A DNA stretch of 44,937 nt from TMP-86 sp964247385 (GCA_964247385.1 CAXTUB010000019.1:1-44937), one strand, 5' to 3'; counted from the first letter of the stretch, positions 18,005-26,639 are shown. Notes: generated by a model from the sequence alone, not told the origin. Numbers and translations: made by a program.

Positions 18005-19560
18005 GCGCGTCGAGCGATGCTCTGGCGGCTGCCGCCCCGGCAGCTCCATCGTCCGCTCGAATGCTCGTTGCCTCGGCGATTGCGCTCGGCGCCTTCATGC
18101 AGGTGCTGGATACGACCATCGCCAATGTCTCCATCCCCACGATCTCCGGCACGCTTGGAGTTTCCACCAGCGAAGGGACGTGGGTCATTACCTCATTCGC
18201 CATTTCCAATGGCATCTCCGTTCCGCTCACGGGCTGGCTGATGCGGCGCTTCGGCGTCGTCAAGACATTTATCGCGGCGGTAGGCCTCTTCACGTTGGCC
18301 TCGTTCCTCTGCGGCATGGCCTGGAGCATGACATCCCTGATCGCGTTTCGAGTCATGCAAGGCGCGGTTTCCGGCCCCATGATTCCAGGCTCGCAGGCCT
18401 TGCTCCTCATGATATTTCCGCCTCACAAAAAGGGAACGGCGCTCACGATCTGGTCCATGACCACGCTCACCGCTCCGGTGTTCGGACCTGTGCTCGGCGG
18501 CTACATTTCCGACAATTGGACCTGGCCCTGGATTTTTTTTATCAATGTGCCCATCGGCGCTTTTTGCGCCCTGATTTGCTGGCGCATTCTCGCCAGTCAG
18601 GAAACTCCGACGATGCGCGTCCCCGTCGATGTGACCGGGATGGTCTTGCTGATGATTTGGGTGGCCGCATTGCAGATCATGCTCGATACGGGAAAGGATC
18701 TCGGCTGGTTCGAGTCTCCGGTCATCACCATCGAGGCTATCGCCGCGGTATTCTTTTTCGTCGTCTTCATGATTTGGGAGTTCGGCGCACAGCATCCCAT
18801 CATTGACTTGCATCTGTTTCGCGAGCGCAACTTCGCGGTAGGCGTGCCGATTTTCTGCGCAAGCTATGCGGTGTTCTTCGGCTCCTCAGTGCTCATGCCG
18901 GTATGGCAGCAGACATGGCTCGGCTACACGGCGAGTTGGGCGGGACTGGCCGCTGCCCCCGCTGGCATGATCGCGATCATCTTGTCACCGCTCGTGGCCC
19001 GCTTGGTGACCCGCGTGGACGCACGCGCGCTCGCCTGTGCCGCATTCGCGGCGTTTGCAATTTCGTTCTTCATGCGCGCAAGCCTGACGCAGGACGCTGA
19101 TCTTGCCTCGTTCGTATACCCCATGCTGTGGCAAGGCGTCGGTATGGCGGCGTTCTTCGTCGCGCTGCTGCAAATCATGTTCACCGGCATCAAGCCGCAA
19201 GACGTGCCGGCCGCCTCCGGTCTTTCAAACTTCGCGCGCATCGTGGCCGGCGCATTTTCAGCCTCCATGGTCACGACGCTCTGGGATCACAGAGCGGGTG
19301 TTCATCAATCCCATCTTGCCGAAGTCACCGGTATTTCAGACCCGCGCCTGCAACAAACATTCGGTGCGCTGCGCGGTGTGGGCATTGCAGACGGCCAAGC
19401 AGTGAGTATGATTTCGCGCATGCTGAACCAGCAGGCCTATTTTCTATCGGCGCTCGATTATTTCTGGCTCGCGGCGTGGCTCAGCACGGCGATGGCAGCC
19501 GCCATTTGGTTCACGCGGCGTCCTGGCCCACTCTCCCCGCCCGTGGCAGCCGCAGAGTGA
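18001..19560 (+). CDS. EmrB/QacA (DHA2) family MFS drug exporter
   Basis: A 519-residue, 14-transmembrane-segment proton antiporter. The family signatures are QVLDTTIANVSIPTISG in TM1, GWLMRRFGVVK (motif A loop) and GPVLGGYISDNWTWPWIFF (motif C region followed by the WPWIFFINVP signature). It starts with GTG at 18001, overlapping the adaptor stop (GTGA). With the adaptor and NodT channel it forms an EmrAB-TolC-like pump across both membranes, probably exporting hydrophobic, uncoupler- or phenolic-type compounds. The real substrate is unknown. Confidence 0.94.
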   Translation: MSASSDALAAAAPAAPSSARMLVASAIALGAFMQVLDTTIANVSIPTISGTLGVSTSEGTWVITSFAISNGISVPLTGWLMRRFGVVKTFIAAVGLFTLASFLCGMAWSMTSLIAFRVMQGAVSGPMIPGSQALLLMIFPPHKKGTALTIWSMTTLTAPVFGPVLGGYISDNWTWPWIFFINVPIGAFCALICWRILASQETPTMRVPVDVTGMVLLMIWVAALQIMLDTGKDLGWFESPVITIEAIAAVFFFVVFMIWEFGAQHPIIDLHLFRERNFAVGVPIFCASYAVFFGSSVLMPVWQQTWLGYTASWAGLAAAPAGMIAIILSPLVARLVTRVDARALACAAFAAFAISFFMRASLTQDADLASFVYPMLWQGVGMAAFFVALLQIMFTGIKPQDVPAASGLSNFARIVAGAFSASMVTTLWDHRAGVHQSHLAEVTGISDPRLQQTFGALRGVGIADGQAVSMISRMLNQQAYFLSALDYFWLAAWLSTAMAAAIWFTRRPGPLSPPVAAAE

Positions 19561-20141
19561 AGGCGCCCGCGTCGCTTGCCTGCTCGGCGTTGCTCGTATG
19601 TTCGGCGTTGCTCGTGTCCGCAATTGCGCGCGGCGCTGATGCTCCGCGAGAATTTTTCGACGAGCGCACCGGCGCCACCGTCACCGTCGCGCATGATCCC
19701 GTACTGTTCGCCGCGCGCCGGCGCGTGGCAGGCGCCGCCAAACCCGCGTATATCGGTTTGTCGCCGGTGCAAATCGATCGGAGCGGCGTGCTCAGTCTTT
19801 ATCTAATCGCTTATTCGTGGACTCGGGAAGATCCGCGCGCAAGGGACGCTCACTTGAATTTTATGCTGGATGACGCCCCACTCACCCTGGCGCCGCTCGA
19901 CTCCACACCAAACGATCTCAATGACAAGCGCCGATTTCCGGACGGCGGCTCATTCTTCCCGCCATTGGTCTACGAAGTCAGTCGAGATCAACTGCATCGG
20001 CTCGCGACTGCGGCAAAGGTCGCGTTGCGATTCGGGGGCCCCGTTTCAAGCGTGGCGGCCGACTCGCCCGAAGTCTTCGAGCCCTGGGGAGACAAAAAAT
20101 CACTGGCGGCCTTCGTCAATTTGATTACGCCCGAGGGTTGA
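19557..20141 (+). CDS. Exported protein of unknown function, last gene of the efflux operon
   Basis: GTG start at 19557 overlaps the EmrB stop (GTGA), the same coupling seen at the other junctions of the operon; an open frame extending further upstream lies inside emrB. The 194-residue product has a hydrophobic N-terminus ending near SAIARGADA (signal peptide, cleavage about residue 28) and a soluble beta-rich mature part with GLSPVQIDRSG, YLIAYSWTRE and a repeated FGGP / EVFEPWGD region near the C-terminus. I do not recognise a family. Its coupling suggests a periplasmic accessory role for the pump, but that is inference. Confidence 0.75.
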   Translation: MKAPASLACSALLVCSALLVSAIARGADAPREFFDERTGATVTVAHDPVLFAARRRVAGAAKPAYIGLSPVQIDRSGVLSLYLIAYSWTREDPRARDAHLNFMLDDAPLTLAPLDSTPNDLNDKRRFPDGGSFFPPLVYEVSRDQLHRLATAAKVALRFGGPVSSVAADSPEVFEPWGDKKSLAAFVNLITPEG

Positions 20142-20235
20142 TCTCGAGCCTCTGAATCGAGCTTTCGATCGCCAGCTTGAGCGCGCGTCCGCTCGACGAT
20201 TAGACTTTGCGCCTTCAAGAGTCTGGAGCTGGCTC

Positions 20236-20907
20236 GTGCCCTCTTCATCCGCAACGCTCTGGCAGAAGCTTTTCACGCGGCATGTGCGTTTGTGGAGCAG
20301 CCTCGGCCTGGGCATTCTGGTTTTTCTGTGTCTGCCGAGCGCCTGGGCCGCGATCAGCCGGGTGCTCATTGCCTGGGACCTGAGCGTGATCGTGTTTCTC
20401 GGGTTGGTCATTCATTGGATGCTGCATTTGTCGGCGGATGCCATTTGCACGAGATTCGTCGAGGAAGACGAATCGGCGCCGGTCATTCTGGTGATCGTGC
20501 TGGTCGCGGCCATCGCTAGTCTCGCAGCCATCGTCATGCTGTTATCCAGCAGCAAATACGTCGGACAGTCGCAAGAACTTTTGCACACGCTCCTCGCGTT
20601 TGCGACTTTGACCGCTTCATGGTTTCTGGTTCCGACCATGTTCACCGTGCACTACGCAGATATGTTCTATAGTGCACCGGCAAGAAAGCGCCCCCTAAAC
20701 ATTCCGGATACGGCCAAGCCCGTGTTCTGGGATTTCCTCTATTTTTCGTTCACCATCTCGGCAGCTTGCCAGACGGCCGACATCTCCACGAACTCGGCCG
20801 ATATTCGCCGCATGGTTCTTGCGCACACTTTGATCTCTTTCTTGTTCAACGCCGCCATCGTCGGCTTCGCCATCAACGTGACCGCGGGCCTGATCGGCTC
20901 GAATTGA
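20236..20907 (+). CDS. DUF1345 family inner-membrane protein
   Basis: A 223-residue protein with about five to six transmembrane segments (near 24-40, 47-64, 82-103, 118-135, 165-180 and 198-218). The sequence TASWFLVPTMFTVHYADMFY and FWDFLYFSFTISAACQTADI matches the conserved core of DUF1345, a membrane family of unknown function. GTG start at 20236 preceded by GGAG at about 7 nt. The 3' end overlaps the convergent EAL-like gene by 35 bp. Confidence 0.82.
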   Translation: MPSSSATLWQKLFTRHVRLWSSLGLGILVFLCLPSAWAAISRVLIAWDLSVIVFLGLVIHWMLHLSADAICTRFVEEDESAPVILVIVLVAAIASLAAIVMLLSSSKYVGQSQELLHTLLAFATLTASWFLVPTMFTVHYADMFYSAPARKRPLNIPDTAKPVFWDFLYFSFTISAACQTADISTNSADIRRMVLAHTLISFLFNAAIVGFAINVTAGLIGSN

Positions 20908-21613
20908 CCTCCGCGTCGCTTTGATCGTCTATGTGCAAATAGCGCCGGCTGATGCGTGCCGCTTCCTCAGCCCGCGTGGGCAAACTCAATAAATCTCCGC
21001 ACGCATGAAAAATTCCGAGCGAGCGAGCCGCGCGAATCTCGAGCACGCGGCTCACCCGCGTCGCGACAACCACCGCATCGCATTCACGCGCGCGCTCGAT
21101 CATGCGGCGCAGTCCCGCTTGCTCATCCGCGCACTCATGGGACACAAGTTCGCGCGCATCGAGCTCAATCAGATCGGGGCGTAGGGCGAGCCACCCATCC
21201 GATTCGGCGGCCCGAACGCCGAGTTTGAGGCGAACTCCGTGACGCCGCAGTGACGCGAGCGACTCCATGAGTGACTCGCAGACATGCCATTGCGGGTCGA
21301 GCTGCATTCGTATGATGGTTCGCCGCGGCTCGTTCTGCAGCGCTTCGGCGAGCAATGGGCTGGCATGAGCCTCCGCGGGCACGTCGACGCTGAGATAGAT
21401 TTCCGGCGAGAGCGCGCGCATGAAATCCAAGCCAAAGCGAATGCCGCGGATCGCATCATCCATGCTGCTGCTCGCCGCGAACATTTCAGGGCCAACCTGT
21501 TGCATGCCGACGACGCGGCGGCGCTCGAGATTGAAGATGGGTTGATACAGCGGCGGCGTGGGCGTTGAGCGCCGGGCGGTGTGCTCGTGAAAACTCGCGA
21601 TTGCGTGTGCCAT
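20873..21613 (-). CDS. Degenerate EAL-domain protein, probably non-catalytic
   Basis: The fold signature of cyclic-di-GMP phosphodiesterase EAL domains is recognisable: LYQPIFNLERRRVVG at the start, PDLIELDAREL in the middle, and VVATRVSRVLEIRAARSLGI with GDLLSLPTRAEEA at the end. The catalytic signature is gone: the E-(A/V)-L triad is replaced by MQQ, and the glutamate of the usual IAEGVE motif is a threonine. It probably acts as a binding or regulatory protein like YcgF/YdiV-type degenerate EALs. The ATG at 21613 has GGAG 6 nt upstream; alternative starts are ATG 21625, ATG 21640 and GTG 21643. Confidence 0.72.
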   Translation of the reverse strand: MAHAIASFHEHTARRSTPTPPLYQPIFNLERRRVVGMQQVGPEMFAASSSMDDAIRGIRFGLDFMRALSPEIYLSVDVPAEAHASPLLAEALQNEPRRTIIRMQLDPQWHVCESLMESLASLRRHGVRLKLGVRAAESDGWLALRPDLIELDARELVSHECADEQAGLRRMIERARECDAVVVATRVSRVLEIRAARSLGIFHACGDLLSLPTRAEEAARISRRYLHIDDQSDAEVNSSRSGPRSR

Positions 21614-21913
21614 GCCACGCTCCATAACGGCCGAGGACATCACCTGCGCTCGGCCGAGCCCAGTCGTTCTTGAGTCCTATGCGCTGAAGCCAAGACTAGA
21701 TCACGAAATTTGCGACCGCGTCGGCGCGCGTCGGTCGCTTCGGAAGCTTCGGACGCTCGGCCGCCTCAGCTGCCACTCCATGGCGCGCTCGAACACCGCA
21801 GCTCGGACGAGCTATCCACATCGTTGGCCAAGCCGCTCTAGGAAACATGGCAGCGACTCACCGGCCGAGCGCATAATAGCGGCGTCATTACCCCGAGCGG
21901 AGAACTGCTTCCG

Positions 21914-22453
21914 ATGGATATTACCGATCTCATACTCGACGACCACCGCGAGCTTCGCAGACTCTTCTCCATTCTCGAGCAAATTGATCCAAGCGACAAA
22001 GATGCGCTTTCGGCCGTGTGGGCCCGCACTCACGCTTTGCTGGATACGCACGCGGAAAGCGAAGAGCGATTTTTTTATCCGCGTCTGTTGAATGTCGGCG
22101 AAGGCGCGAACGACTCCGACAGCGCCGCCGATGAAACGAAAGACGCCATCAAGGATCACAATGAGATTCGCGATGCGGCCGCTGACGTGGAAAAATACGA
22201 GGTCGCTTCGACGAAGTGGCTACAAGCGGTCGAGAAAGCCAATCTTGCGAACAGCAAGCACATGGCCGAGGAAGAACGGCAAGGGCTCACCGACTTTCGC
22301 GCGCATGCTTCCTTGAATGAGCGTCACTCGCTCGGCATCCGGTTCATCGCGTTCGATGCAAAACACGTGACGGGTGTTGCGCCCGTCGACAAAGATCCGC
22401 GCAAGTATGTCAATGAGCACAAGGCGCCTGACGCTTCGAGCCGGAAATCTTAA
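21914..22453 (+). CDS. Hemerythrin domain-containing protein
   Basis: A 179-residue helical protein with the HHE cation-binding pattern: H11 (DDHRELR), H46 and E50 (THAESEERFF), H82 (KDHNEIRD), H116 and E120 (SKHMAEEER). These six are the expected ligands of a non-haem di-iron site that binds oxygen or nitric oxide or stores iron. The extra 45 C-terminal residues are hydrophilic. It stands alone between the EAL-like gene and the methyltransferase; no strong promoter was recognised. Confidence 0.88.
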   Translation: MDITDLILDDHRELRRLFSILEQIDPSDKDALSAVWARTHALLDTHAESEERFFYPRLLNVGEGANDSDSAADETKDAIKDHNEIRDAAADVEKYEVASTKWLQAVEKANLANSKHMAEEERQGLTDFRAHASLNERHSLGIRFIAFDAKHVTGVAPVDKDPRKYVNEHKAPDASSRKS

Positions 22454-22674
22454 CTTCTCTAGACCTCTCCGGAACTTGCGCTACCGGCATTCGGCAACGG
22501 AGCGTGGTCGCGTTCAGCTAACCATGGGTTTGACCGATGGTTCGATCCACTTTTCAGAATGTTGCGTACGGGGCGTGGTTTCGTAGAACCAGCTTACGAC
22601 CTTGTCCGCCGCTCCCACTGCCCGCGCCGCAATGAAGTTCGCGAGTCGATTGCGCGGCGCGATATCATTTCGCG

Positions 22675-23670
22675 ATGCGCACCTCACTCTCTGATCTTCT
22701 CGCGAACAAGCCCGTTCTGTTGACGGACGGCGCAACGGGCACGAACTACTTCAAAGCCGGGCTTCTGTCCGGTGATCCCCCGGAGTTTTGGAATACCGAC
22801 CGGCCCGAGGAAGTAATGCGCCTGCATCAGCGCTTCGTGGATGCAGGCGCGGACATCATTCTGACCAATACGTTTGGCTGCAACCCGCATCGCCTGAAAC
22901 TTCACAACGCCCAATCGCGCACCTACGAACTTGCAAAGCGCGCAGCTGAGCTTGCCCGCGGGGTGGCTGACTCAGCCTCTCGGCCGGTTGCGGTCGCGGG
23001 TTCAATCGGACCGACGGGCGAGCTATTCGAGCCTATGGGCGCTTTGACACACGACAGCGCCGTCGCGTCTTTCGTCGATGAAATTCGCGGCTTGCGCGAC
23101 GGCGGCGCGGATGTGGTGTGGATTGAAACCATGTCCTCTGTCGAGGAATTCAACGCGGCGGCGGAAGCCGCCATTGCGGAAGGTCTACCCTACGTCATCA
23201 CGTGTTCTTTCGATACCGCCGGAAGAACGATGATGGGCTTGTTACCGCGCGCACTGTCAGATTCCATCCGAGGGCAATCCACGCCTCCCCTCGCCATCGG
23301 CGCGAATTGCGGCGTGGGTGCATCGGACATTCTCGTAAGCCTTCTCGAAATGGATGGCGCGAGATATCCACTCGTGGTCAAGGGCAACTGCGGAATTCCG
23401 CAATTCCAAGGAACCGAAGCAGTTTATTCTGGAACGCCTGAGTTAATGGCGCATTACGCGACACTTGCGGTCGACGCCGGCGCTCGAATCGTTGGCGGCT
23501 GTTGCGGAACCACACCAGCTCACATTGCTGCCATGCGCACCGCCATCGACAGTCATCTGCGCGGCAATCGCCCTACATTCGACACCATCGTTGCGCAGAT
23601 TGGCCCACTCACCAATTCGGCTCCATCGGAGAATACGGAACGGGCGGGCGGACGCAGGTCCCGGCGTTAG
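22675..23670 (+). CDS. Homocysteine S-methyltransferase family protein (MetH/BHMT-type domain)
   Basis: A 331-residue stand-alone methyltransferase that transfers a methyl group to homocysteine or a similar thiol. N-terminal LLTDGATGTNYF and ILTNTFGCNPHRL are typical, and the three zinc-binding cysteines are visible as C212 in GANCGVG and C276/C277 in GGCCGTTPAHI. Betaine-, S-methylmethionine- and cobalamin-dependent members share this domain, so the methyl donor cannot be assigned. The last 30 residues are low-complexity. It is the last backbone gene before the integron array. Confidence 0.88.
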   Translation: MRTSLSDLLANKPVLLTDGATGTNYFKAGLLSGDPPEFWNTDRPEEVMRLHQRFVDAGADIILTNTFGCNPHRLKLHNAQSRTYELAKRAAELARGVADSASRPVAVAGSIGPTGELFEPMGALTHDSAVASFVDEIRGLRDGGADVVWIETMSSVEEFNAAAEAAIAEGLPYVITCSFDTAGRTMMGLLPRALSDSIRGQSTPPLAIGANCGVGASDILVSLLEMDGARYPLVVKGNCGIPQFQGTEAVYSGTPELMAHYATLAVDAGARIVGGCCGTTPAHIAAMRTAIDSHLRGNRPTFDTIVAQIGPLTNSAPSENTERAGGRRSRR

Positions 23671-23844
23671 ACGCTATGCAGGGATTGGGGGGCTATGAGT
23701 ATTTGGAGGGTGTGAACCAGACGCTCTATCACGTCAGCCGATCGGCACAGCATATGGGCTAAGCTCCTTCATGCCGCCTCGAAAGTGAGCGGCTGACCCC
23801 AAAGAGCTTCGACCAGGGAGTGCTGTATCCCGGGCCGTCCACTT
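23671..23844. other. Short non-coding stretch at the far edge of the integron array
   Basis: Between the methyltransferase stop and the first recognisable attC-like sequence no convincing gene is visible. A plus-strand frame ending at 23762 shadows the methyltransferase in another frame for most of its length. The stretch may hold remnants of decayed cassettes, but I cannot show it. Confidence 0.3.
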
Positions 23845-23941
23845 GTTAGGTAGCGCCGAAGACCGCTCGCTTCTGCACGGAATTCGTCATGCCGAGCAAG
23901 GTAGGCCGCGAGAGACGGTTCGCGCCAACGAGCCGTTAGAG
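23845..23941 (-). repeat. Decayed terminal attC (cassette 14)
   Basis: The right part still reads CGGTTCGCGCCAACGAGCCG followed by the core GTTAGAG (23935-23941), clearly related to the other sites. The left part (around 23845) lacks a recognisable RYYYAAC core and pairs poorly with the right arm. It probably marks the old end of the array. Confidence 0.55.
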
Positions 23942-23945
23942 GAAC

Positions 23946-24329
23946 TCACTTAACCCACGAGTCATCTGACCTGCGCTCCGGAGACGGCGAAATTTGTCGC
24001 TCAATACGCAATGTTGCGATGCGAATTCCAATCCCTGAAAGCGCTAAGAATTGCCCGATCAATGCCGTCGTGACTATGCGGAGTAGACTTGATGTTGCGT
24101 CTGACTTTACCGGTGTAGCGTCGATAGGCAACCCGAACACAAGCGTCAGAATTAGGGGCCCCAAGACAAGCATGAGAACCACAAATCGAATCCAAAACTG
24201 GACCGCCTCCTCACTCGGGCATGCATTGCGTAAAACCTTACGAATCGGAGGCAAGATCATTGCACACAGAATTGCGCTCAAAGCGCCACTAATCACTATC
24301 CCAACCATCGCGGACACGCCTAAGTCCAT
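23946..24329 (-). CDS. Cassette 14: membrane protein of unknown function
   Basis: A 127-residue protein with three hydrophobic segments (about residues 5-28, 45-66 and 83-105) separated by short polar loops, and a charged C-terminal tail ending DDSWVK. It does not match a family I know. It is the cassette furthest from intI and therefore probably one of the oldest acquisitions. ATG start at 24329. Confidence 0.65.
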   Translation of the reverse strand: MDLGVSAMVGIVISGALSAILCAMILPPIRKVLRNACPSEEAVQFWIRFVVLMLVLGPLILTLVFGLPIDATPVKSDATSSLLRIVTTALIGQFLALSGIGIRIATLRIERQISPSPERRSDDSWVK

Positions 24330-24347
24330 GTGAAATCCTCCCGGGTC

Positions 24348-24465
24348 ATCTCACTTCCGCGTTGAACGACGCGCAAAAAGGCTCTATGCGTGCACAATTT
24401 TGACTCTCCATCGCGGCGCGCCATGATGATGATGCAAGGCGGTTCGCTTCAACGCGCAGTTAGGT
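24348..24465 (-). repeat. attC of cassette 13
   Basis: Left core is degenerate (ATCTCAC instead of RYYYAAC); right core GTTAGGT (24459-24465) is good. Inner arms (CCGCGTTGAACGAC and CGGTTCGCTTCAACGCG) still pair. The TTA of the right core provides the stop codon of the upstream-lying cassette gene. Confidence 0.8.
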
Positions 24466-24912
24466 GTCGTTCGGTTTAACATTGAGCGCTCCTTCTTGCT
24501 TAAGCTCTGAGATTGCGCGCATCAGTTCGGCCTGTATGATCGGCATGACGTCTGCCATGTAAGTTCCAAACTTCGCCATCGCTGAACGGCCAACTTCGGA
24601 CCCGTAGAAAGCCGCCAATGCATTCAGCTCTCGAGTCGTGAAGTTCTTTTCCATTGATGTAAGCACCGCGGCCTGAATTACGCTTGTGCGTACGTGCTTG
24701 GTCATAAGAGCTCGAAACGTGTCTCGGGACGCCTCAGGCATTTTCAAAGTAATTGAGTCGACCGCGTCCCGCATTAGTTTGCCGACGTCCGCAATTTGAG
24801 CGTAGCGCTGCGCCGCCGCGTGTCTTGTGGCTGGCGTGTCCAGTTCAGCTGCTGTACCTGCGCTACCAAAGATCAGTAGCGCCAAAAACCACGCTAGATG
24901 TCTAACCATCAT
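24460..24912 (-). CDS. Cassette 13: DUF2059-type exported protein
   Basis: The protein starts MMVRHLAWFLALLIFGSAGTAA, a clear signal peptide, so the mature part is periplasmic. The rest is helical with FRALMTKHVRTSVIQAAVL and MEKNFTTRELNALAAFYGS, the pattern of DUF2059 (a family of unknown function with a conserved FT..EL..L..FY.S motif). Start ATG at 24912 with a GAGAGGA just upstream (24909 also possible). The TAA stop lies inside the attC right core. Confidence 0.75.
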   Translation of the reverse strand: MMVRHLAWFLALLIFGSAGTAAELDTPATRHAAAQRYAQIADVGKLMRDAVDSITLKMPEASRDTFRALMTKHVRTSVIQAAVLTSMEKNFTTRELNALAAFYGSEVGRSAMAKFGTYMADVMPIIQAELMRAISELKQEGALNVKPNDT

Positions 24913-24928
24913 TCCTCTCTTAGCCGGC

Positions 24929-25054
24929 ACCTAACGTCCGCGTTGATCGACCGCCCGAGACCGCTGACTGCGCGCCGCGGGCGCACAATTTCTCTTCACG
25001 CTTGCGACGCGCCACAATAATGCTGATACGGTTCGTTCCAACGCGTTGTAGATG
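24929..25054 (-). repeat. attC of cassette 12, with core deletion
   Basis: Left core ACCTAAC (24929-24935) is intact. The right core reads GTTGTAGATG where others have GTTGTTAGAT, so one T is missing and the GTTRRRY consensus is broken. Inner arms and the central GC-rich stem are conserved. Confidence 0.88.
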
Positions 25055-25063
25055 CGGAGCGCA

Positions 25064-25408
25064 TCACACCAGCCTTCCAATGAGAGCAAGAACGACGGTG
25101 AGAGTTGCTGCAACAAGAAGCACCATGGTTGCGGCACGATTTATGCCGGCAACGCGCGTGATCGCGGAGTCGTTGAGCTCGAGATAGCGACGCCTCCAGA
25201 CCCAACTCCAGACCCGGCCTAAGTCGCGACCGGATACGGAGTCACTCAGCGTTGGTTTGCCTAACCTCGCCCATATCAAGGTGTGCCGCTCCTTCAATTT
25301 GCGATTGATCATCGATCTTGTAATGAGAACTCCCAGAACGCCGAAAATAAGCGAGCACACCCAGATCAGACCGATTACTAGAGCGAACGCGAACAGTAAA
25401 CCACGCAT
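25064..25408 (-). CDS. Cassette 12: two-transmembrane protein of unknown function
   Basis: A 114-residue protein with an N-terminal hydrophobic segment (about 3-30, rich in V/L/G) and a second near 92-110, separated by a basic, polar cytoplasmic or periplasmic loop with KLKERHTLIWARLG. No recognised family. ATG start at 25408, immediately after the preceding attC core. Confidence 0.65.
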   Translation of the reverse strand: MRGLLFAFALVIGLIWVCSLIFGVLGVLITRSMINRKLKERHTLIWARLGKPTLSDSVSGRDLGRVWSWVWRRRYLELNDSAITRVAGINRAATMVLLVAATLTVVLALIGRLV

Positions 25409-25533
25409 CTAACGTTCGTGTTGAGCGACCGCACGCTCAATCTTCATGCACGCCGCAAGCGCAAAATTCTTCTCAACGCTTGCGGCGCAGCCACCATGAC
25501 GCCGATACGGTTCCCCCCAACGCGCTGTTAGGT
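25407..25533 (-). repeat. attC of cassette 11
   Basis: Left core ATCTAAC, right core GTTAGGT (25527-25533). Arms GTTCGTGTTGAGCGACCGC and CGGTTCCCCCCAACGCGCT; a three-base change in the right arm weakens pairing slightly. Confidence 0.9.
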
Positions 25534-25536
25534 CAC

Positions 25537-25998
25537 TCATCTGGCGTTAGCTACAAACGTTGCGATCCGCTCAGATGGGCTCCAGCCCAATGTAGTGACT
25601 TCTCCTATTGCTCTGCCCGAGGCTGGAATCTCGCCTCGCATTAGGACGTACGCATCGCACATGCTAGCGGAAAGGTCAATCACGAACTGATTTCCTTCGA
25701 AGCTCAGAACAGGATTTGCCGTGCCACGAATTTTGGACGACAAGTGTGCGCGTCGGTCGACGTGAACTAAGAAGGCTTCTCCGGATTTGGAACCGAGACA
25801 GGAATGGCCTGCTTTATCGGTCAGGCGCACGTCAAGCGATCCGATTTCCTTATCGTCCAAGTCAGAAAACCGAATATGCCAGCGCGCGGGTAGCTTGTGG
25901 CCCTCAAGAACAATAAATTCTTTGGCGGGTGACGCACTGAGCGTTGAAGCTCCCAGCGTCAATGCGAGTAAAGAGAAAGCGTGCAAAACAAATCTCAC
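25537..25998 (-). CDS. Cassette 11: exported protein of unknown function
   Basis: I take the GTG at 25998 because the attC core just upstream places AGG about 6 nt before it; an upstream TTG lies within the attC. The 153-residue product starts VRFVLHAFSLLALTLGAS (signal peptide, cleavage near SAS-PAK), followed by a beta-rich soluble domain with two cysteines (HSCLGSKSG and SASMCDAY) that could form a disulfide. No family recognised. Confidence 0.65.
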   Translation of the reverse strand: MRFVLHAFSLLALTLGASTLSASPAKEFIVLEGHKLPARWHIRFSDLDDKEIGSLDVRLTDKAGHSCLGSKSGEAFLVHVDRRAHLSSKIRGTANPVLSFEGNQFVIDLSASMCDAYVLMRGEIPASGRAIGEVTTLGWSPSERIATFVANAR

Positions 25999-26003
25999 GA
26001 GTG

Positions 26004-26128
26004 ACCTAACGTCCAAGTTGAGCGACCGCTCGGGACGGCCGATTGCGCGCAGCGAGCGTACAATTCGTCCTCACGCTTGCGCGCGCCACGCTGACACTGA
26101 TTCGGTTCACTCCAACGCTTTGTTAGAC
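26004..26128 (-). repeat. attC of cassette 10
   Basis: Left core ACCTAAC, right core GTTAGAC (26122-26128). Arms GTCCAAGTTGAGCGACCGC and CGGTTCACTCCAACGCTTT pair over the usual length. Confidence 0.9.
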
Positions 26129-26509
26129 CGCACTTGCCCTCTCCAACACCTCAGAGTCGCTCAACACATTTCCAACCCAAACGTGCGCTTTGATGTAACC
26201 CGCTCCCTCAGCAACCTCCGAAAGAATTCTGTGTTCCACTGCCGAGAGGCCTCCCTCAACCATCGCGACGGGGTGAATGACCGTCCGCGGTGCCGCCAAA
26301 TACGAGTTACCAGAATTTAGTCCGCGCATTGCGCGACGTAGTGTATCCACAGCGGGTGTGTATTCGCCAACGATCAGACGCCGAGTTGTAAATGGCTCGA
26401 CCGCATCGGCCGAAGATTCGCGACCACTTTCGATATGACGAACAAGGAATCGATTGGGCTGAACGCGAACATAAAGGGTTGAACGAATAATCCCGCGAAG
26501 AAGCGACAT
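26123..26509 (-). CDS. Cassette 10: short MreB-related (rod-shape-like) protein
   Basis: A 128-residue protein. RSTLYVRVQPNRFLVRHIES, FTTRRLIVGEYTPAVDTLRR, VIHPVAMVEGGLSAVEHRIL and EVAEGAGYIKAHVWVG follow, in order, the spacing of the actin-like N-terminal domain of MreB (strand hairpin, VIxP, ER.A..E.AE.AGA). Such short MreB-like proteins exist alone in some gammaproteobacteria; they cannot form a full ATPase. The TAA stop lies inside the attC core. Assignment rests on motif memory, not on an alignment. Confidence 0.5.
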   Translation of the reverse strand: MSLLRGIIRSTLYVRVQPNRFLVRHIESGRESSADAVEPFTTRRLIVGEYTPAVDTLRRAMRGLNSGNSYLAAPRTVIHPVAMVEGGLSAVEHRILSEVAEGAGYIKAHVWVGNVLSDSEVLERASAV

Positions 26510-26513
26510 TGCC

Positions 26514-26639
26514 GTTTAACGTCCGCGTTGAGCGACCGCACCAAACGGTCGATTGCGCGCCGCGAGCGTACAATTTTTCCTTACGCTTACGGCGCGCCAT
26601 GACGACGCCGATACGGTTCGCTCCAACGCGTTGTTAGAC
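26514..26639 (-). repeat. attC of cassette 9
   Basis: Left core GTTTAAC, right core GTTAGAC (26633-26639). Arms are the array consensus (GTCCGCGTTGAGCGACCGC and CGGTTCGCTCCAACGCGTT). Confidence 0.93.

Noticed and set aside
23502..23762. Plus-strand frame at the end of the methyltransferase gene
   Set aside because: Most of it overlaps the methyltransferase in another frame and the remainder shows no recognisable protein feature or ribosome-binding site.
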